From an uncultured Chloracidobacterium sp. (GTDB taxonomy: Bacteria; Acidobacteriota; Blastocatellia; Chloracidobacteriales; Chloracidobacteriaceae), in assembly GCA_937966115.1 (NCBI GenBank), contig CALCKX010000083.1, forward strand, positions 1-64,000: DNA of 64,000 nucleotides, read 5' to 3'. Each line of letters begins with the position of its first letter. The first letter of the stretch is position 1. A program made the position numbers and the translations under genes. This document shows, in pieces, positions 24,495 through 32,261 of this stretch. Under the pieces are notes generated by a model. The model searched no databases. It saw nothing but the letters and a program-made list of their open reading frames with translations, and was not told where the DNA came from.

Positions 24495-26564
24495 ATGACC
24501 ATCAAAAACGCTATTTTTATCCTGTTCTTCTTCGCCGCGGTTGGCTATTTCCTGTTCAACGCCTGGCGATTGATTGAGTACATCCGCGTTGGCAAGCCGG
24601 AAAACCGCTTTGATAACCTGCCGCGCCGGCTCTGGGATTTGCTTGTCATCGGCTTTGCCCAGACGAAAATCATGCGCCACTGGTGGGCCGGGGCGCTTCA
24701 CGTCACCGTGTTCTGGGGCTTCTGCATCTTGACGCTGGCCTCGCTGGAGGTGGTTCTGGAGGGCTTTCACCCGCAGGCGTCGCTGTATTTCTTGCCGGGC
24801 TATGGCGCGCTGACGCTACTGCAGGACATTTTTGGCGCGCTGGTGTTGGCCGCTTCGGCGACCTTTCTCTTCCGCCGCTATGTCACGAAGCCAAAGCGAT
24901 TCTCCGGCGCGGAAATGAAGCCTGAGAGCCGCCTCGACGCCACCATCATCCTGGCGATGATCATCGCCCTCATGGCGACGATGTTTGTCGCCAATGGCAC
25001 GCACCCTGCCACCAACAGCGTCTATTTCGGGTACCGCCCCATCTCGGATGTCGTCGGCTTCTATCTGGGCGGGAATCAAAGCGAGCTGCTCTTCGAGGCG
25101 GCCTGGTGGACGCACGCGATCGTGCTGTTTGTTTTTCTCAACTACTTGCCTTTCTCCAAGCACCTGCACGTGATCGCCTCGCTGCCGAATGTGTTCTTCG
25201 CCTCGCATCAGTCGTCAGGCGTTTTGCCCAAGATGGACCTGGAAGCCGAAGACATCGAGACGTTCGGCGCCTCGGATGTCGAACACTTTACCTGGAAGCA
25301 ACTGTTTGACAGCTATACCTGTACCGAGTGCGGCCGCTGCACGGCAGTCTGCCCCGCCAACAACACCGGCAAGCCCCTCTCGCCTCGCAAGATCATGATG
25401 GACTTGCGCCATCGCATCGAGGAAAAGGGCGAGCTGACCATCGGCAAGCTCGGCGCCTTCACGAAGGGCGTCGCGGCGAATGGCGCCGGCAATGGCCACG
25501 GCGAGCTGCCGGAAGGCGTCAAGGATGCGCTAGCGCGCAAGATCATTGGCGAGGGGTTTATCACGCCCGAAGAGCTTTGGGCCTGCACGACCTGCCAGGC
25601 CTGCATGCAGGAGTGCCCGGTCAGCATCGAGCACGTTCCCACCATCGTGGACATGCGCCGCAATCTCGTTCTCCAGGAAGCCGATTTCCCCAGCGAGCTG
25701 AACACGCTCTTTACCAATCTCGAAAACAAATACTCGCCGTGGGCCTTCAGCCATGACGGGCGCGCCGATTGGGCGGATGGCCTGGAAATCCCGCTGATGT
25801 CCATGATCGAGGCCGACCAGAAAAACGTGGACGTGTTGTTCTGGGTCGGCTGCGCCGGCTCGTACGACGACCGCTACCGCAAAGTGGTGCAATCCGTCGC
25901 CCGGCTGCTCAAGCGGGCCGGCATCCCCTTCGCCATTCTCGGCAAGGAAGAGAAGTGCACTGGCGATCCGGCTCGGCGGGCCGGCAACGAATACCTCGCC
26001 CAGACCCTCATCCAGGAAAATGTCGCGACGCTCAACAGCTACAAGGCGCGCTTCAAGACCGTGCTGACTTCCTGCCCGCATTGCTTCAACGCCATCAAGA
26101 ACGAATGGTCGCAGTTTGGCGGGACCTTTGAGGTCATGCACCATAGCCAGTACTTGTCAAAGCTGGTCGCCGAAGGCCGCATCACGCCCACGCAAAAAAT
26201 CGAAGCCACGGCGGTCTATCATGATTCGTGCTATCTCGGGCGCTCGAACAACGTCTATGAGGAGCCGCGGCAAACGCTGGTTCAGATTGGCGCGAGGCTG
26301 ACCGAAATGGAGCGTTCGCGCGATAAGGGCATGTGCTGCGGCGCGGGCGGGGCGCGCATGTGGATGGAAGAAGCCGGCGAGCGAGTCAACGTCGAGCGCG
26401 CCCGGCAGGCGCTCGAAACCAAGCCGGATGTCGTGGCGGCGGCCTGCCCGTTCTGCCTGACCATGCTGACCGATGGCCTCAAGGCCCATGAGGAAGAGCG
26501 GGTGAAAGCCTTCGATATCGCCGAGTTGCTCGATCAGGCGACCGGCGGCGAAAAGCGCGTTTGA
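24495..26564 (+). CDS. Membrane-bound Fe-S oxidoreductase, EtfD/HdrD-type (CCG domains)
   Basis: The 689-aa protein has an N-terminal NarI-like membrane domain (about 1-240, five or six helices). Two [4Fe-4S] ferredoxin motifs follow, starting at residue 276 ('CTECGRCTAVCP') and 364 ('CTTCQACMQECP'). Two cysteine-rich CCG modules close the protein ('VGCAGSYD', 'SCPHCFN', 'DSCYLGR', 'GMCCGAGGARMW', 'ACPFCLTML'). This architecture fits EtfD-like ETF:quinone oxidoreductases that pass electrons from acyl-CoA dehydrogenases to quinone, or HdrD-related heterodisulfide reductase-like enzymes. No etfA/etfB gene is adjacent, so the partner is inferred. A perfect inverted repeat sits just upstream. Confidence 0.8.
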   Translation: MTIKNAIFILFFFAAVGYFLFNAWRLIEYIRVGKPENRFDNLPRRLWDLLVIGFAQTKIMRHWWAGALHVTVFWGFCILTLASLEVVLEGFHPQASLYFLPGYGALTLLQDIFGALVLAASATFLFRRYVTKPKRFSGAEMKPESRLDATIILAMIIALMATMFVANGTHPATNSVYFGYRPISDVVGFYLGGNQSELLFEAAWWTHAIVLFVFLNYLPFSKHLHVIASLPNVFFASHQSSGVLPKMDLEAEDIETFGASDVEHFTWKQLFDSYTCTECGRCTAVCPANNTGKPLSPRKIMMDLRHRIEEKGELTIGKLGAFTKGVAANGAGNGHGELPEGVKDALARKIIGEGFITPEELWACTTCQACMQECPVSIEHVPTIVDMRRNLVLQEADFPSELNTLFTNLENKYSPWAFSHDGRADWADGLEIPLMSMIEADQKNVDVLFWVGCAGSYDDRYRKVVQSVARLLKRAGIPFAILGKEEKCTGDPARRAGNEYLAQTLIQENVATLNSYKARFKTVLTSCPHCFNAIKNEWSQFGGTFEVMHHSQYLSKLVAEGRITPTQKIEATAVYHDSCYLGRSNNVYEEPRQTLVQIGARLTEMERSRDKGMCCGAGGARMWMEEAGERVNVERARQALETKPDVVAAACPFCLTMLTDGLKAHEEERVKAFDIAELLDQATGGEKRV

Positions 26565-26568
26565 GCCT

Positions 26569-26629
26569 GGCTTGCGCGCCTTCCGCTTCGCCCCTTCCGC
26601 AGGATGGAGCGGGGATGGCCGCGCAAGCC
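26569..26629. terminator. Possible bidirectional terminator between convergent genes
   Basis: Arms GGCTTGCGC (26569-26577) and GCGCAAGCC (26621-26629) form a 9-bp perfect inverted repeat around a GC-rich 43-nt interior in the 99-bp gap where the Fe-S oxidoreductase and ispH genes converge. There is no T-run on either side, so termination is inferred from position. Confidence 0.35.
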
Positions 26630-26663
26630 CGCCCAGCCAGCATCCGCCCAGCCATCCCGCAGG

Positions 26664-27884
26664 CTACGCGCGCGTCGCCCAGGCGCTGGGCGCCGTCTCC
26701 CCCGCGACTTGAATGAGCCGCAGGACCGTCTCGCCTAGCGAGCGGTCCGGCGTAGATGCGCCGGAGGTCAGCCCAATGACGATTTCGCCCTGAGGAAGCC
26801 AGCCGCGCGTTTCAATCTCCCGCGCTTCAAAAGCCGGCTTGTGGCGAATCACGTCAGCCGACGCGATGCAGTCCGGGGTAGCGATGTGGTAAGTCGGGCA
26901 AACCGCGGAGGCTAGCTCGCATAGATGTCCGGTGTTGCTGCTGTTGTACCCGCCCACCACTAGCATCAGCGTGGGCGGGAAGGCGAGCAGCTCGGCAATG
27001 GCGTCTTGCCGCACCTGGGTGGCGCTGCAAATGGTGTCGAAGGACCGGAAGCGGAAAAGCGTTTCGTCTTCGCCATACCGCGCGACCATCGCCGCGCGCA
27101 GCCGCTCGGCAATGGCGAGCGACTCGCCAGCCAGCATGGTCGTCTGGTTGGCCAGCCCGATTTTCTCAAGGCCGCTCGCCGGGTCAAAGCCAGGCGAAGC
27201 CGCCTGCGCGAAAAAGTCGCGCAGCGTCGCCGCGGGCCGCGCGCCGGCAATGACCTCCGCCAAGCGCTCCGCTTCCGCAATGTCGCGCACCACGACATAG
27301 CGTCCGCCCGGTATGGAGGTCACCTGCGAGCGAGTGGCGGTCGTTTCCTCATGATCGTGCTTGCCGTGAATGATGGTGGTGAAGCCGTCGCGGGCATAGC
27401 GCTCGACGCGCTTCCACACATGGACGACCGAGCCGCAAGTGGTATCCACGATGGTGCAGCCCGTATCGCGCAAATGCGCCAGGTCTGAAACCGGGAGGCC
27501 AAACGCGGGAATGACGACGACATCCTGCGGCGTCACCTGCGCGACGTCGTCGAGCCGACGGATGCCAAGCGCGGCGAGCCGGCTATTGACGACTGGATTA
27601 TGGATAATTTCCCCGGTCAAGTAGATCGTCCGGCTGTCAAATCGATAGCGCGCTTCATAGGCGAGGTCTAGCGCGTCATCCACGCCATAGCAGAAGCCAA
27701 ACTCGCGCGCAAGGTGGAAAGCGAGCCTTCCAACGCGATACCGATAGCCTCGCTGACGAATGGCCTCGATAACGGGGCTGCCAAAGTCGCGCGCCACGAT
27801 CTGCCGAGTCGCCGCTTGAACGAATAGGCGCGCTCGCCCAGGATTGGCAATTTCTGGAAGCGTGACCGTAGCCTGACTTGCCAT
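26664..27884 (-). CDS. ispH: 4-hydroxy-3-methylbut-2-enyl diphosphate reductase, long plant/cyanobacterial-type
   Basis: The 406-aa Fe-S enzyme performs the last step of the MEP pathway, yielding IPP and DMAPP. The three cluster cysteines are at 65 ('EFGFCYGVDD'), 150 ('VDTTCGSVVHVWKR') and 286 ('DTICSATQVRQDA'). 'YLTGEIIHNPVVNSRL' and 'IIHGKHDHEETTATRSQ' match the long IspH of cyanobacteria and plastids rather than the 310-320-aa E. coli form. It is downstream of, and on the same strand as, the phototrophy genes, separated by 203 bp and a strong hairpin. Supplying isoprenoids for the bacteriochlorophyll tail and carotenoids is a sensible inference. Confidence 0.92.
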   Translation of the reverse strand: MASQATVTLPEIANPGRARLFVQAATRQIVARDFGSPVIEAIRQRGYRYRVGRLAFHLAREFGFCYGVDDALDLAYEARYRFDSRTIYLTGEIIHNPVVNSRLAALGIRRLDDVAQVTPQDVVVIPAFGLPVSDLAHLRDTGCTIVDTTCGSVVHVWKRVERYARDGFTTIIHGKHDHEETTATRSQVTSIPGGRYVVVRDIAEAERLAEVIAGARPAATLRDFFAQAASPGFDPASGLEKIGLANQTTMLAGESLAIAERLRAAMVARYGEDETLFRFRSFDTICSATQVRQDAIAELLAFPPTLMLVVGGYNSSNTGHLCELASAVCPTYHIATPDCIASADVIRHKPAFEAREIETRGWLPQGEIVIGLTSGASTPDRSLGETVLRLIQVAGETAPSAWATRA

Positions 27885-28045
27885 TGGCTAAACGTCTCTG
27901 CCTTGCGGGGATGGCTTGGGGGCAAGACCGACGCGAGCGCGCCGAGCGGTCACGACGTAGCCAAGAATCTACCGGCCTCCGCCAAAGCCCGCCAAGCCAA
28001 AATGACGGATGGCATCCGACAACGCGGGGGGGGGCATTGTGGGTG

Positions 28046-28074
28046 GCGGGTCTGCCCTGGGATGGCAGACCCGC
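28046..28074 (-). terminator. Strong 11-bp hairpin after the phototrophy gene block
   Basis: Arms GCGGGTCTGCC (28046-28056) and GGCAGACCCGC (28064-28074) pair perfectly with a 7-nt loop, 14 bp beyond the stop of the PH-domain gene on the minus strand. On that strand the hairpin is followed by a C9 run (28026-28034), not a U-run. It probably ends or attenuates the transcript before ispH. Confidence 0.5.
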
Positions 28075-28087
28075 GGCATCGCGCGCG

Positions 28088-29305
28088 CTAACTTGCCGCG
28101 CCAGCTAGCTCCGAGGCTGCCGTCGCCGGCGCTTTCCGTTCATACGGAATGGAAAGCGCCGACCCGCTTGGCGCGGTTTCAGGCGGCGACGCGGCATCCT
28201 TGGCGAAGCTGACCTTGACCGCCGTCCGACGCGGCGCGGCGGTATCTCCGGCGGCGGCTGGGCGTCCGCTGGCGGGCGATGGGGCGGCGGCCGCTTGTCC
28301 GATGGGCGCCTCAGCTGGCTTGGCGGCTGGCTTGCCCGCATTTTGGATGAAGGATAAGAGCTGTTTGAAGGGGCTGCCCTGTTCCACCATTCGGTCAATC
28401 GCTTGAAGGAGAAACTCCCTGGCGGCCGGATTTTCGCTCACGGTGACGAGCAGCTTGTTGAGCGCCTCGATCAGCGCCGTAATCTGTCCGATGTCTTCGA
28501 CCTTGGGAATGCGATCCACGAGCTTTGCGAGCGTTTCATCCAACCCGATGGTTTTGCCCAGGTCGGTCGGAAGCGTGCCAACCGCGTCCTTGGCCGCCTG
28601 CGCGACTCGATAGACGGCGTAGCTGGCATTGGAAACCGGACGGCCCGTTCCGAATGGCGAATCGAGTCCGGGCGGCGAATCCGGCGCGGCGTCTCTGGTC
28701 GGCGCGCCGGGGCGCGGGGCGCCCGGGCGCCCCGCTGGCGCGGCGGCCGGCGCTTTGAACGACGTTCCGCGCTTGGCGTGGGCTTCTTGCACAATCGCGC
28801 GAATGCGCTCGATGTAGGCCGCCGCGTCGGGCGAGTCCGTCGCCGGCGCGGTCGGTCCGGCGGGCGGCTCGCTTTGGCGAGTCGCCAGGGCCTTGGCGAG
28901 ATTGAACAGCTCCTCCAGCGCCGGCAAGTCCATAATCGGCAAGAGGTCCACCCGCGCCGTGAGCGGCTTGGGCACTGCCGGCGGCGTGAACTCCAGCGCC
29001 AGCTCGCCGTGCAGGGTATCGGCCGGCTTCGCGCTCAGGCGCACGCCGCGGTAATCCAGGCGGTCAAGCACGTCCGATTGCAGGCCGCGCGCCCAGAGAA
29101 TGAAGCGCTGGTCGGTCAGGATAACGTAGTCGTGCAGGGTCAACCCGCCAACTCGCTTGCCGTCGCCATCGAAAACAATGCCGTCAAAGAGCGCGATGAC
29201 CACCTCGTCCGGCTCGCGGTGATATCGGAAGAATTCCTCGACGTGTTTTCGCTCGACATTTTTACCGATATAAGGAACGGGCAACTCCAGCGCGACGTTG
29301 GCCAT
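28088..29305 (-). CDS. PH-like-domain protein, candidate chlorosome-associated protein
   Basis: The 405-aa protein has no signal peptide or membrane helix. Residues about 10-130 look like a bacterial YokE/bPH-type pleckstrin-homology domain ('DEVVIALFDGIVFDG...LTLHDYVILTDQRFILWARGL'). Then come a Pro/Ala/Gly-rich linker (about 145-235), a helical segment (about 236-330, 'LDETLAKLVDRIPKVEDIGQITALIEALNKLLVTVSENPAAREFLLQ') and a second low-complexity Ala/Pro tail. GAGGAG lies 8 bp before the ATG. It is the next gene after csmA (121-bp gap), so a role in the chlorosome envelope or its membrane attachment is inferred. The PH fold could bind lipid head groups. No enzyme motif is visible. Confidence 0.6.
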   Translation of the reverse strand: MANVALELPVPYIGKNVERKHVEEFFRYHREPDEVVIALFDGIVFDGDGKRVGGLTLHDYVILTDQRFILWARGLQSDVLDRLDYRGVRLSAKPADTLHGELALEFTPPAVPKPLTARVDLLPIMDLPALEELFNLAKALATRQSEPPAGPTAPATDSPDAAAYIERIRAIVQEAHAKRGTSFKAPAAAPAGRPGAPRPGAPTRDAAPDSPPGLDSPFGTGRPVSNASYAVYRVAQAAKDAVGTLPTDLGKTIGLDETLAKLVDRIPKVEDIGQITALIEALNKLLVTVSENPAAREFLLQAIDRMVEQGSPFKQLLSFIQNAGKPAAKPAEAPIGQAAAAPSPASGRPAAAGDTAAPRRTAVKVSFAKDAASPPETAPSGSALSIPYERKAPATAASELAGAAS

Positions 29306-29372
29306 CGTCGTTTCTCCTCAAACCGCCTGAGCTGGGCGTATGTGTAATGTCGTTGGGAAAACGGAGAGCCGG

Positions 29373-29384
29373 GCGGCGCGCCGC
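29373..29384 (-). promoter_or_regulatory. 12-bp GC palindrome between csmA and the PH-domain gene
   Basis: GCGGCGCGCCGC is a perfect palindrome in the 121-bp intercistronic gap, with a second short palindrome GAGCGCGCTC at the csmA end (29417-29426). Folded RNA here could protect the csmA message or lower read-through to the next gene, giving unequal expression. Confidence 0.35.
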
Positions 29385-29426
29385 TATCGCTGTGCGCCAG
29401 ACGCCAAGCTCCCCGCGAGCGCGCTC

Positions 29427-29657
29427 CTAGCCCTCGGCCGTGAAGCGAGACGCTGTGGTTTTTCCTGCCGGAGCGGTCGCGCCCATGCTGCGCCGAGCGC
29501 CGCCGCCGTCGTACAGGTTGTCGAACATGCGTCCTTGAATGCGGTCGAAGTTGTAAGCGATGGCCCGGTAAATGTCGCCAACGAGGTTGATGTGGCCTTC
29601 AAGGTTGATCTCGCCAATTTCGACGATGGAGTCAACGACTTTTTTGAACTGACCCAT
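29427..29657 (-). CDS. csmA: Chlorosome baseplate protein CsmA
   Basis: The 76-aa protein aligns by eye with green-bacterial CsmA, the small BChl a-binding protein that forms the paracrystalline chlorosome baseplate. The core 'INLEGHINLVGDIYRAIAYNFDRIQGRMFDNLYDGGG' matches the pattern of the Chlorobaculum core (VEGHWETVG...NRNAYGSMGGG). The BChl a-ligating His (residue 22) in EGH is kept, but the following Trp is Ile. The last 20 or so residues (after GGGARRS) are Gly/Ala/Thr-rich and correspond to the tail that is cleaved in Chlorobi. GGAGG about 10 bp before the ATG is one of the best ribosome sites in the window, fitting high expression. Neighbours bchG and arsA-like support the call. Small size limits certainty. 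Confidence 0.75.
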   Translation of the reverse strand: MGQFKKVVDSIVEIGEINLEGHINLVGDIYRAIAYNFDRIQGRMFDNLYDGGGARRSMGATAPAGKTTASRFTAEG

Positions 29658-29828
29658 AGTGACAAGTCCTCCGAAGTTCGGATGGAAAGGAAGTGAGCTG
29701 AACTTTGGGGACGTAAACCAGGCGCGTCGTCAGCCGTGCTGCCCGCAGCTCGTTCAAAGCCGCCTGCGCGGCGGAAGCGCGACTTGGCTCCGCTCGCGGG
29801 CATCGGCGCGACAGCCCTTGACGGCGCT

Positions 29829-31016
29829 TCAGCCAACGCCGACCGGGGCTTCAAAGCAAATACTCAGCCACTCGTTCTGATACTCGGCATGACTCGGCTC
29901 GAGACCGATCATCGAAGTGGGCAGGCCCACCATGCGCCGCTGGTTGCCGATTTGGATGACCAGCTCATCGCCGGCAATCCACGTTTCGAGCCGATCCGGC
30001 TCCAGAAACGGCAGGCGAATGCGAATCCGGCAGTCCTGCTCCGATTTGCACATTTCAAAAGGACGCTCGTCGTAAAGCCGCGCGGACGGATCGCTGTCCC
30101 CGAACAGGTCGCGCCCCAGCGTTCGCAGACGGTCAATGCCGACGACTTCCGAACCGTACATCGGCGCGCGCAGGATTGGCAATGGCTGAAACGAGTCCTC
30201 GATTTCCGCCAAATAGCGCTGCTGCACGCCTTTCCAGCCTTCCAGGAAGCCGCTGTCCTCATGCGCCGGCAGAAGCCGGTTGACCACGATGCTGTCCGAA
30301 AGCAGCCCGTATAGGTTCAGGTACGTCAGCGCCCGCTTGGATTCCTTGATGGCCATTTTCTCAGCGTTCATCACCAAGCGCACTGTCGTGGTCGTCCCGT
30401 CACAGAGGATGTCATGCATGACCTCCAGATTGCGGAACATGCGGTCAACTTCCGAAAAGACTTTTTCCGAAGCCATGTACTTCCGCAGCCCCGGCGTGGC
30501 ATTGGCCAGCGGGCGCACAATCGGGCGCACAATCGAGCTTTCCAGCCCGCGGACCAGCCGCATGACCCAGCTCAGCGTTTGCGGCATCGAGAGCAGGCGC
30601 AGCGTCTCGCCAGTCGGCGCGGCATCCACCACGAGCAAGTCATAGTCGCCGCTTTCGCGGTATTTGCGAATGCGCGTCAAGCTGAACAGCTCTTCCATGC
30701 CGGGCAGAATGGCGGATTCGTCCGCGAGGACGCCGTCCACCCCCTGGCCGGCTAGGATTTCGGCGAAGTGCGCCCGCACGATGCCCCAGTTTTCTTCCAA
30801 GTCCTGGTAGACGTTGGTTTCGAGCGCATCGAGCTGGTCGGCGACGCGCAGCGGCTCAGGTCCAAGCGGAATGTCGAGCGAATCGGAGAGGCTGTGGGCT
30901 GGGTCGGTGCTCATGACAAGCGTGCGCAAGCCGCGCTCGGCGGCCAGCAGCGCGGTCGCCGCGGCCACGCTCGTTTTTCCTACCCCGCCTTTGCCAGTGT
31001 AGATAATGATTCTCAT
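29829..31016 (-). CDS. ArsA/Get3-family ATPase with C-terminal HSP20-like domain
   Basis: The 395-aa cytoplasmic ATPase has a deviant Walker A 'YTGKGGVGKTSVAAA' (residues 6-20), 'MSTDPAHSLSDSLD' and the switch II 'LLVVDAAPTGETLRLLSMP'. These are ArsA/Get3/TRC40 hallmarks. A beta-rich C-terminal region ('CRIRIRLPFLEPDRLETWIAGDELVIQIGNQRRMVGLP', about 320-370) is the ArsA HSP20-like domain common in bacterial and chloroplast forms. The arsenite-binding Cys triad of true ArsA is not apparent and no arsB/arsR is nearby, so arsenic export is unlikely. Get3 proteins deliver tail-anchored membrane proteins. Sitting between bchG (72 bp) and csmA (171 bp), it may help place antenna proteins, which is inference. 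Confidence 0.85.
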   Translation of the reverse strand: MRIIIYTGKGGVGKTSVAAATALLAAERGLRTLVMSTDPAHSLSDSLDIPLGPEPLRVADQLDALETNVYQDLEENWGIVRAHFAEILAGQGVDGVLADESAILPGMEELFSLTRIRKYRESGDYDLLVVDAAPTGETLRLLSMPQTLSWVMRLVRGLESSIVRPIVRPLANATPGLRKYMASEKVFSEVDRMFRNLEVMHDILCDGTTTTVRLVMNAEKMAIKESKRALTYLNLYGLLSDSIVVNRLLPAHEDSGFLEGWKGVQQRYLAEIEDSFQPLPILRAPMYGSEVVGIDRLRTLGRDLFGDSDPSARLYDERPFEMCKSEQDCRIRIRLPFLEPDRLETWIAGDELVIQIGNQRRMVGLPTSMIGLEPSHAEYQNEWLSICFEAPVGVG

Positions 31017-31088
31017 GCGTTCCGTCTTTTCGTCTTGCGCAAGACTGCGCCTGGGCGCGCGCCGCGCAGGTCGTCCGTGATGAGCGAG

Positions 31089-32066
31089 TCAGCGAATGGC
31101 AATCGCATACGCCATCATGCCCAGCACGTAGAGGGTTGTGCCCGTCGCGTTGTACCACGGCGCGCGGGCTTCGGGGTCGCGAATGAGCTTGACCTGGAGC
31201 GGAAGCTGCGCCGCGAGCAGCCCCATCAGGACAGCTGCCCAAACCCATTCTCCATACCACCCGAGCAAGCCCACGCAGAGCAGTTGAGGAATGTTCATCA
31301 CGTAGCAGGCGACGCGCGCCGCGCGCGGAATGCCAAGCTGCACCGGCACGGAGCGAATCCCCAGGGCGGTGTCGCCAGACACGCTTTTGAAATCGTTGAG
31401 CGTCATAATGCCGTGGGCCCCGACGCTGTAGAGCACCGCGCCGGCAATGCTGGCCGGAGGAAACGCCCCGGAAACCGCCAGGCAGCCGGTCGCCCAGGCG
31501 ACGCCTTCATAGGCGAAGCTCACCAGCCCGTTGCCAAGCCAGCCGTTGCGCTTGCCCCGCGCCGGCGGGGCGCTGTAAAGCAGCGACATCACAAAGGCGG
31601 CCACGGTAATCGCCAGCACTTTCCACCCGCCCACCGCCCACGCCATGGCGAAGGACGCCGCCGTCAGGAGCGCGCACAGCAGCAGCCCCTGCGCTTCGGT
31701 GATGCGCCCGGATGGAAACGGGCGCTGCGGCTCGTTCAAGCGATCCACTTCCCGGTCGCAGTAATCGTTCATCACCTGCGACATCGAGCACATGAGCGGC
31801 CCGGCCAGGATTGCGCCTAGAAACAAGCTCCAGAGGAACTCGCCGGTTGGGGCCGCGCCGCTGCTGACCGCTCCGCACAGAAACGCCCACATCGGCGCAA
31901 ACCAGGTGAGCGGCTTCATCAATTCAAGCGCGGCGCGCCAGAAATCAGCTTGCGAAGGCGCGAGCGGCACGGAATAAGCTTGCGGCGCGTATTGGTTGGA
32001 CATGGGCGTTGGCGACCGGCTCGGCGACTGACGCGATGTCAGCCTGAAAGGCATTGGCTTGAGCAT
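31089..32066 (-). CDS. bchG: (Bacterio)chlorophyll synthase, BchG-like UbiA prenyltransferase
   Basis: The polytopic UbiA-family enzyme esterifies (bacterio)chlorophyllide with a phytyl or geranylgeranyl diphosphate. The Asp-rich motif 'NDYCDREVDRLNEPQRPFPSGR' and the diagnostic 'GAHGIMTLNDFKSVSGD' and 'PWYNATGTTLYVLGMM' closely match proteobacterial BchG. 'LMKPLTWFAPMWAFLCGAVSSG' is the typical first helix. ATG 32066 (325 aa) has AAGGGA at 9 bp. ATG 32003 (304 aa, MSNQYAP) lacks a ribosome site but begins nearer to the family start. Which pigment it serves is open: Chlorobi have separate BchG (BChl a), BchK (BChl c) and ChlG (Chl a) paralogues, and the csmA neighbourhood does not decide. It heads the phototrophy block and is divergent from dacB. 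Confidence 0.85.
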   Translation of the reverse strand: MLKPMPFRLTSRQSPSRSPTPMSNQYAPQAYSVPLAPSQADFWRAALELMKPLTWFAPMWAFLCGAVSSGAAPTGEFLWSLFLGAILAGPLMCSMSQVMNDYCDREVDRLNEPQRPFPSGRITEAQGLLLCALLTAASFAMAWAVGGWKVLAITVAAFVMSLLYSAPPARGKRNGWLGNGLVSFAYEGVAWATGCLAVSGAFPPASIAGAVLYSVGAHGIMTLNDFKSVSGDTALGIRSVPVQLGIPRAARVACYVMNIPQLLCVGLLGWYGEWVWAAVLMGLLAAQLPLQVKLIRDPEARAPWYNATGTTLYVLGMMAYAIAIR

Positions 32067-32261
32067 CGGGACGTTTCCCTTCCAACTTCGCTCATGGCGT
32101 AGCTGACTGCAACGGAAACTTTGTCGGTCGAAAGGTTTTCGCCAAACGTGCTAACGTTGCCCAGCGCGTTGGCGCCGCGCTAGAAAGCCCCGCGCCGGAA
32201 CGAAGCCCGCGCCGGGCGAGGGGCGCGCGATCCAGTATCGAAACCACTGTGAAGAAAAGAG

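Noticed and set aside
29659-30314. Plus-strand ORFs opposite the csmA and arsA region
   Set aside because: No ribosome site or motif. They mirror the minus-strand coding genes or cover the intergenic leader.
29829-31016. Arsenic-resistance operon
   Set aside because: No arsB, arsC, arsR or arsD is nearby, and the context is bacteriochlorophyll synthesis.
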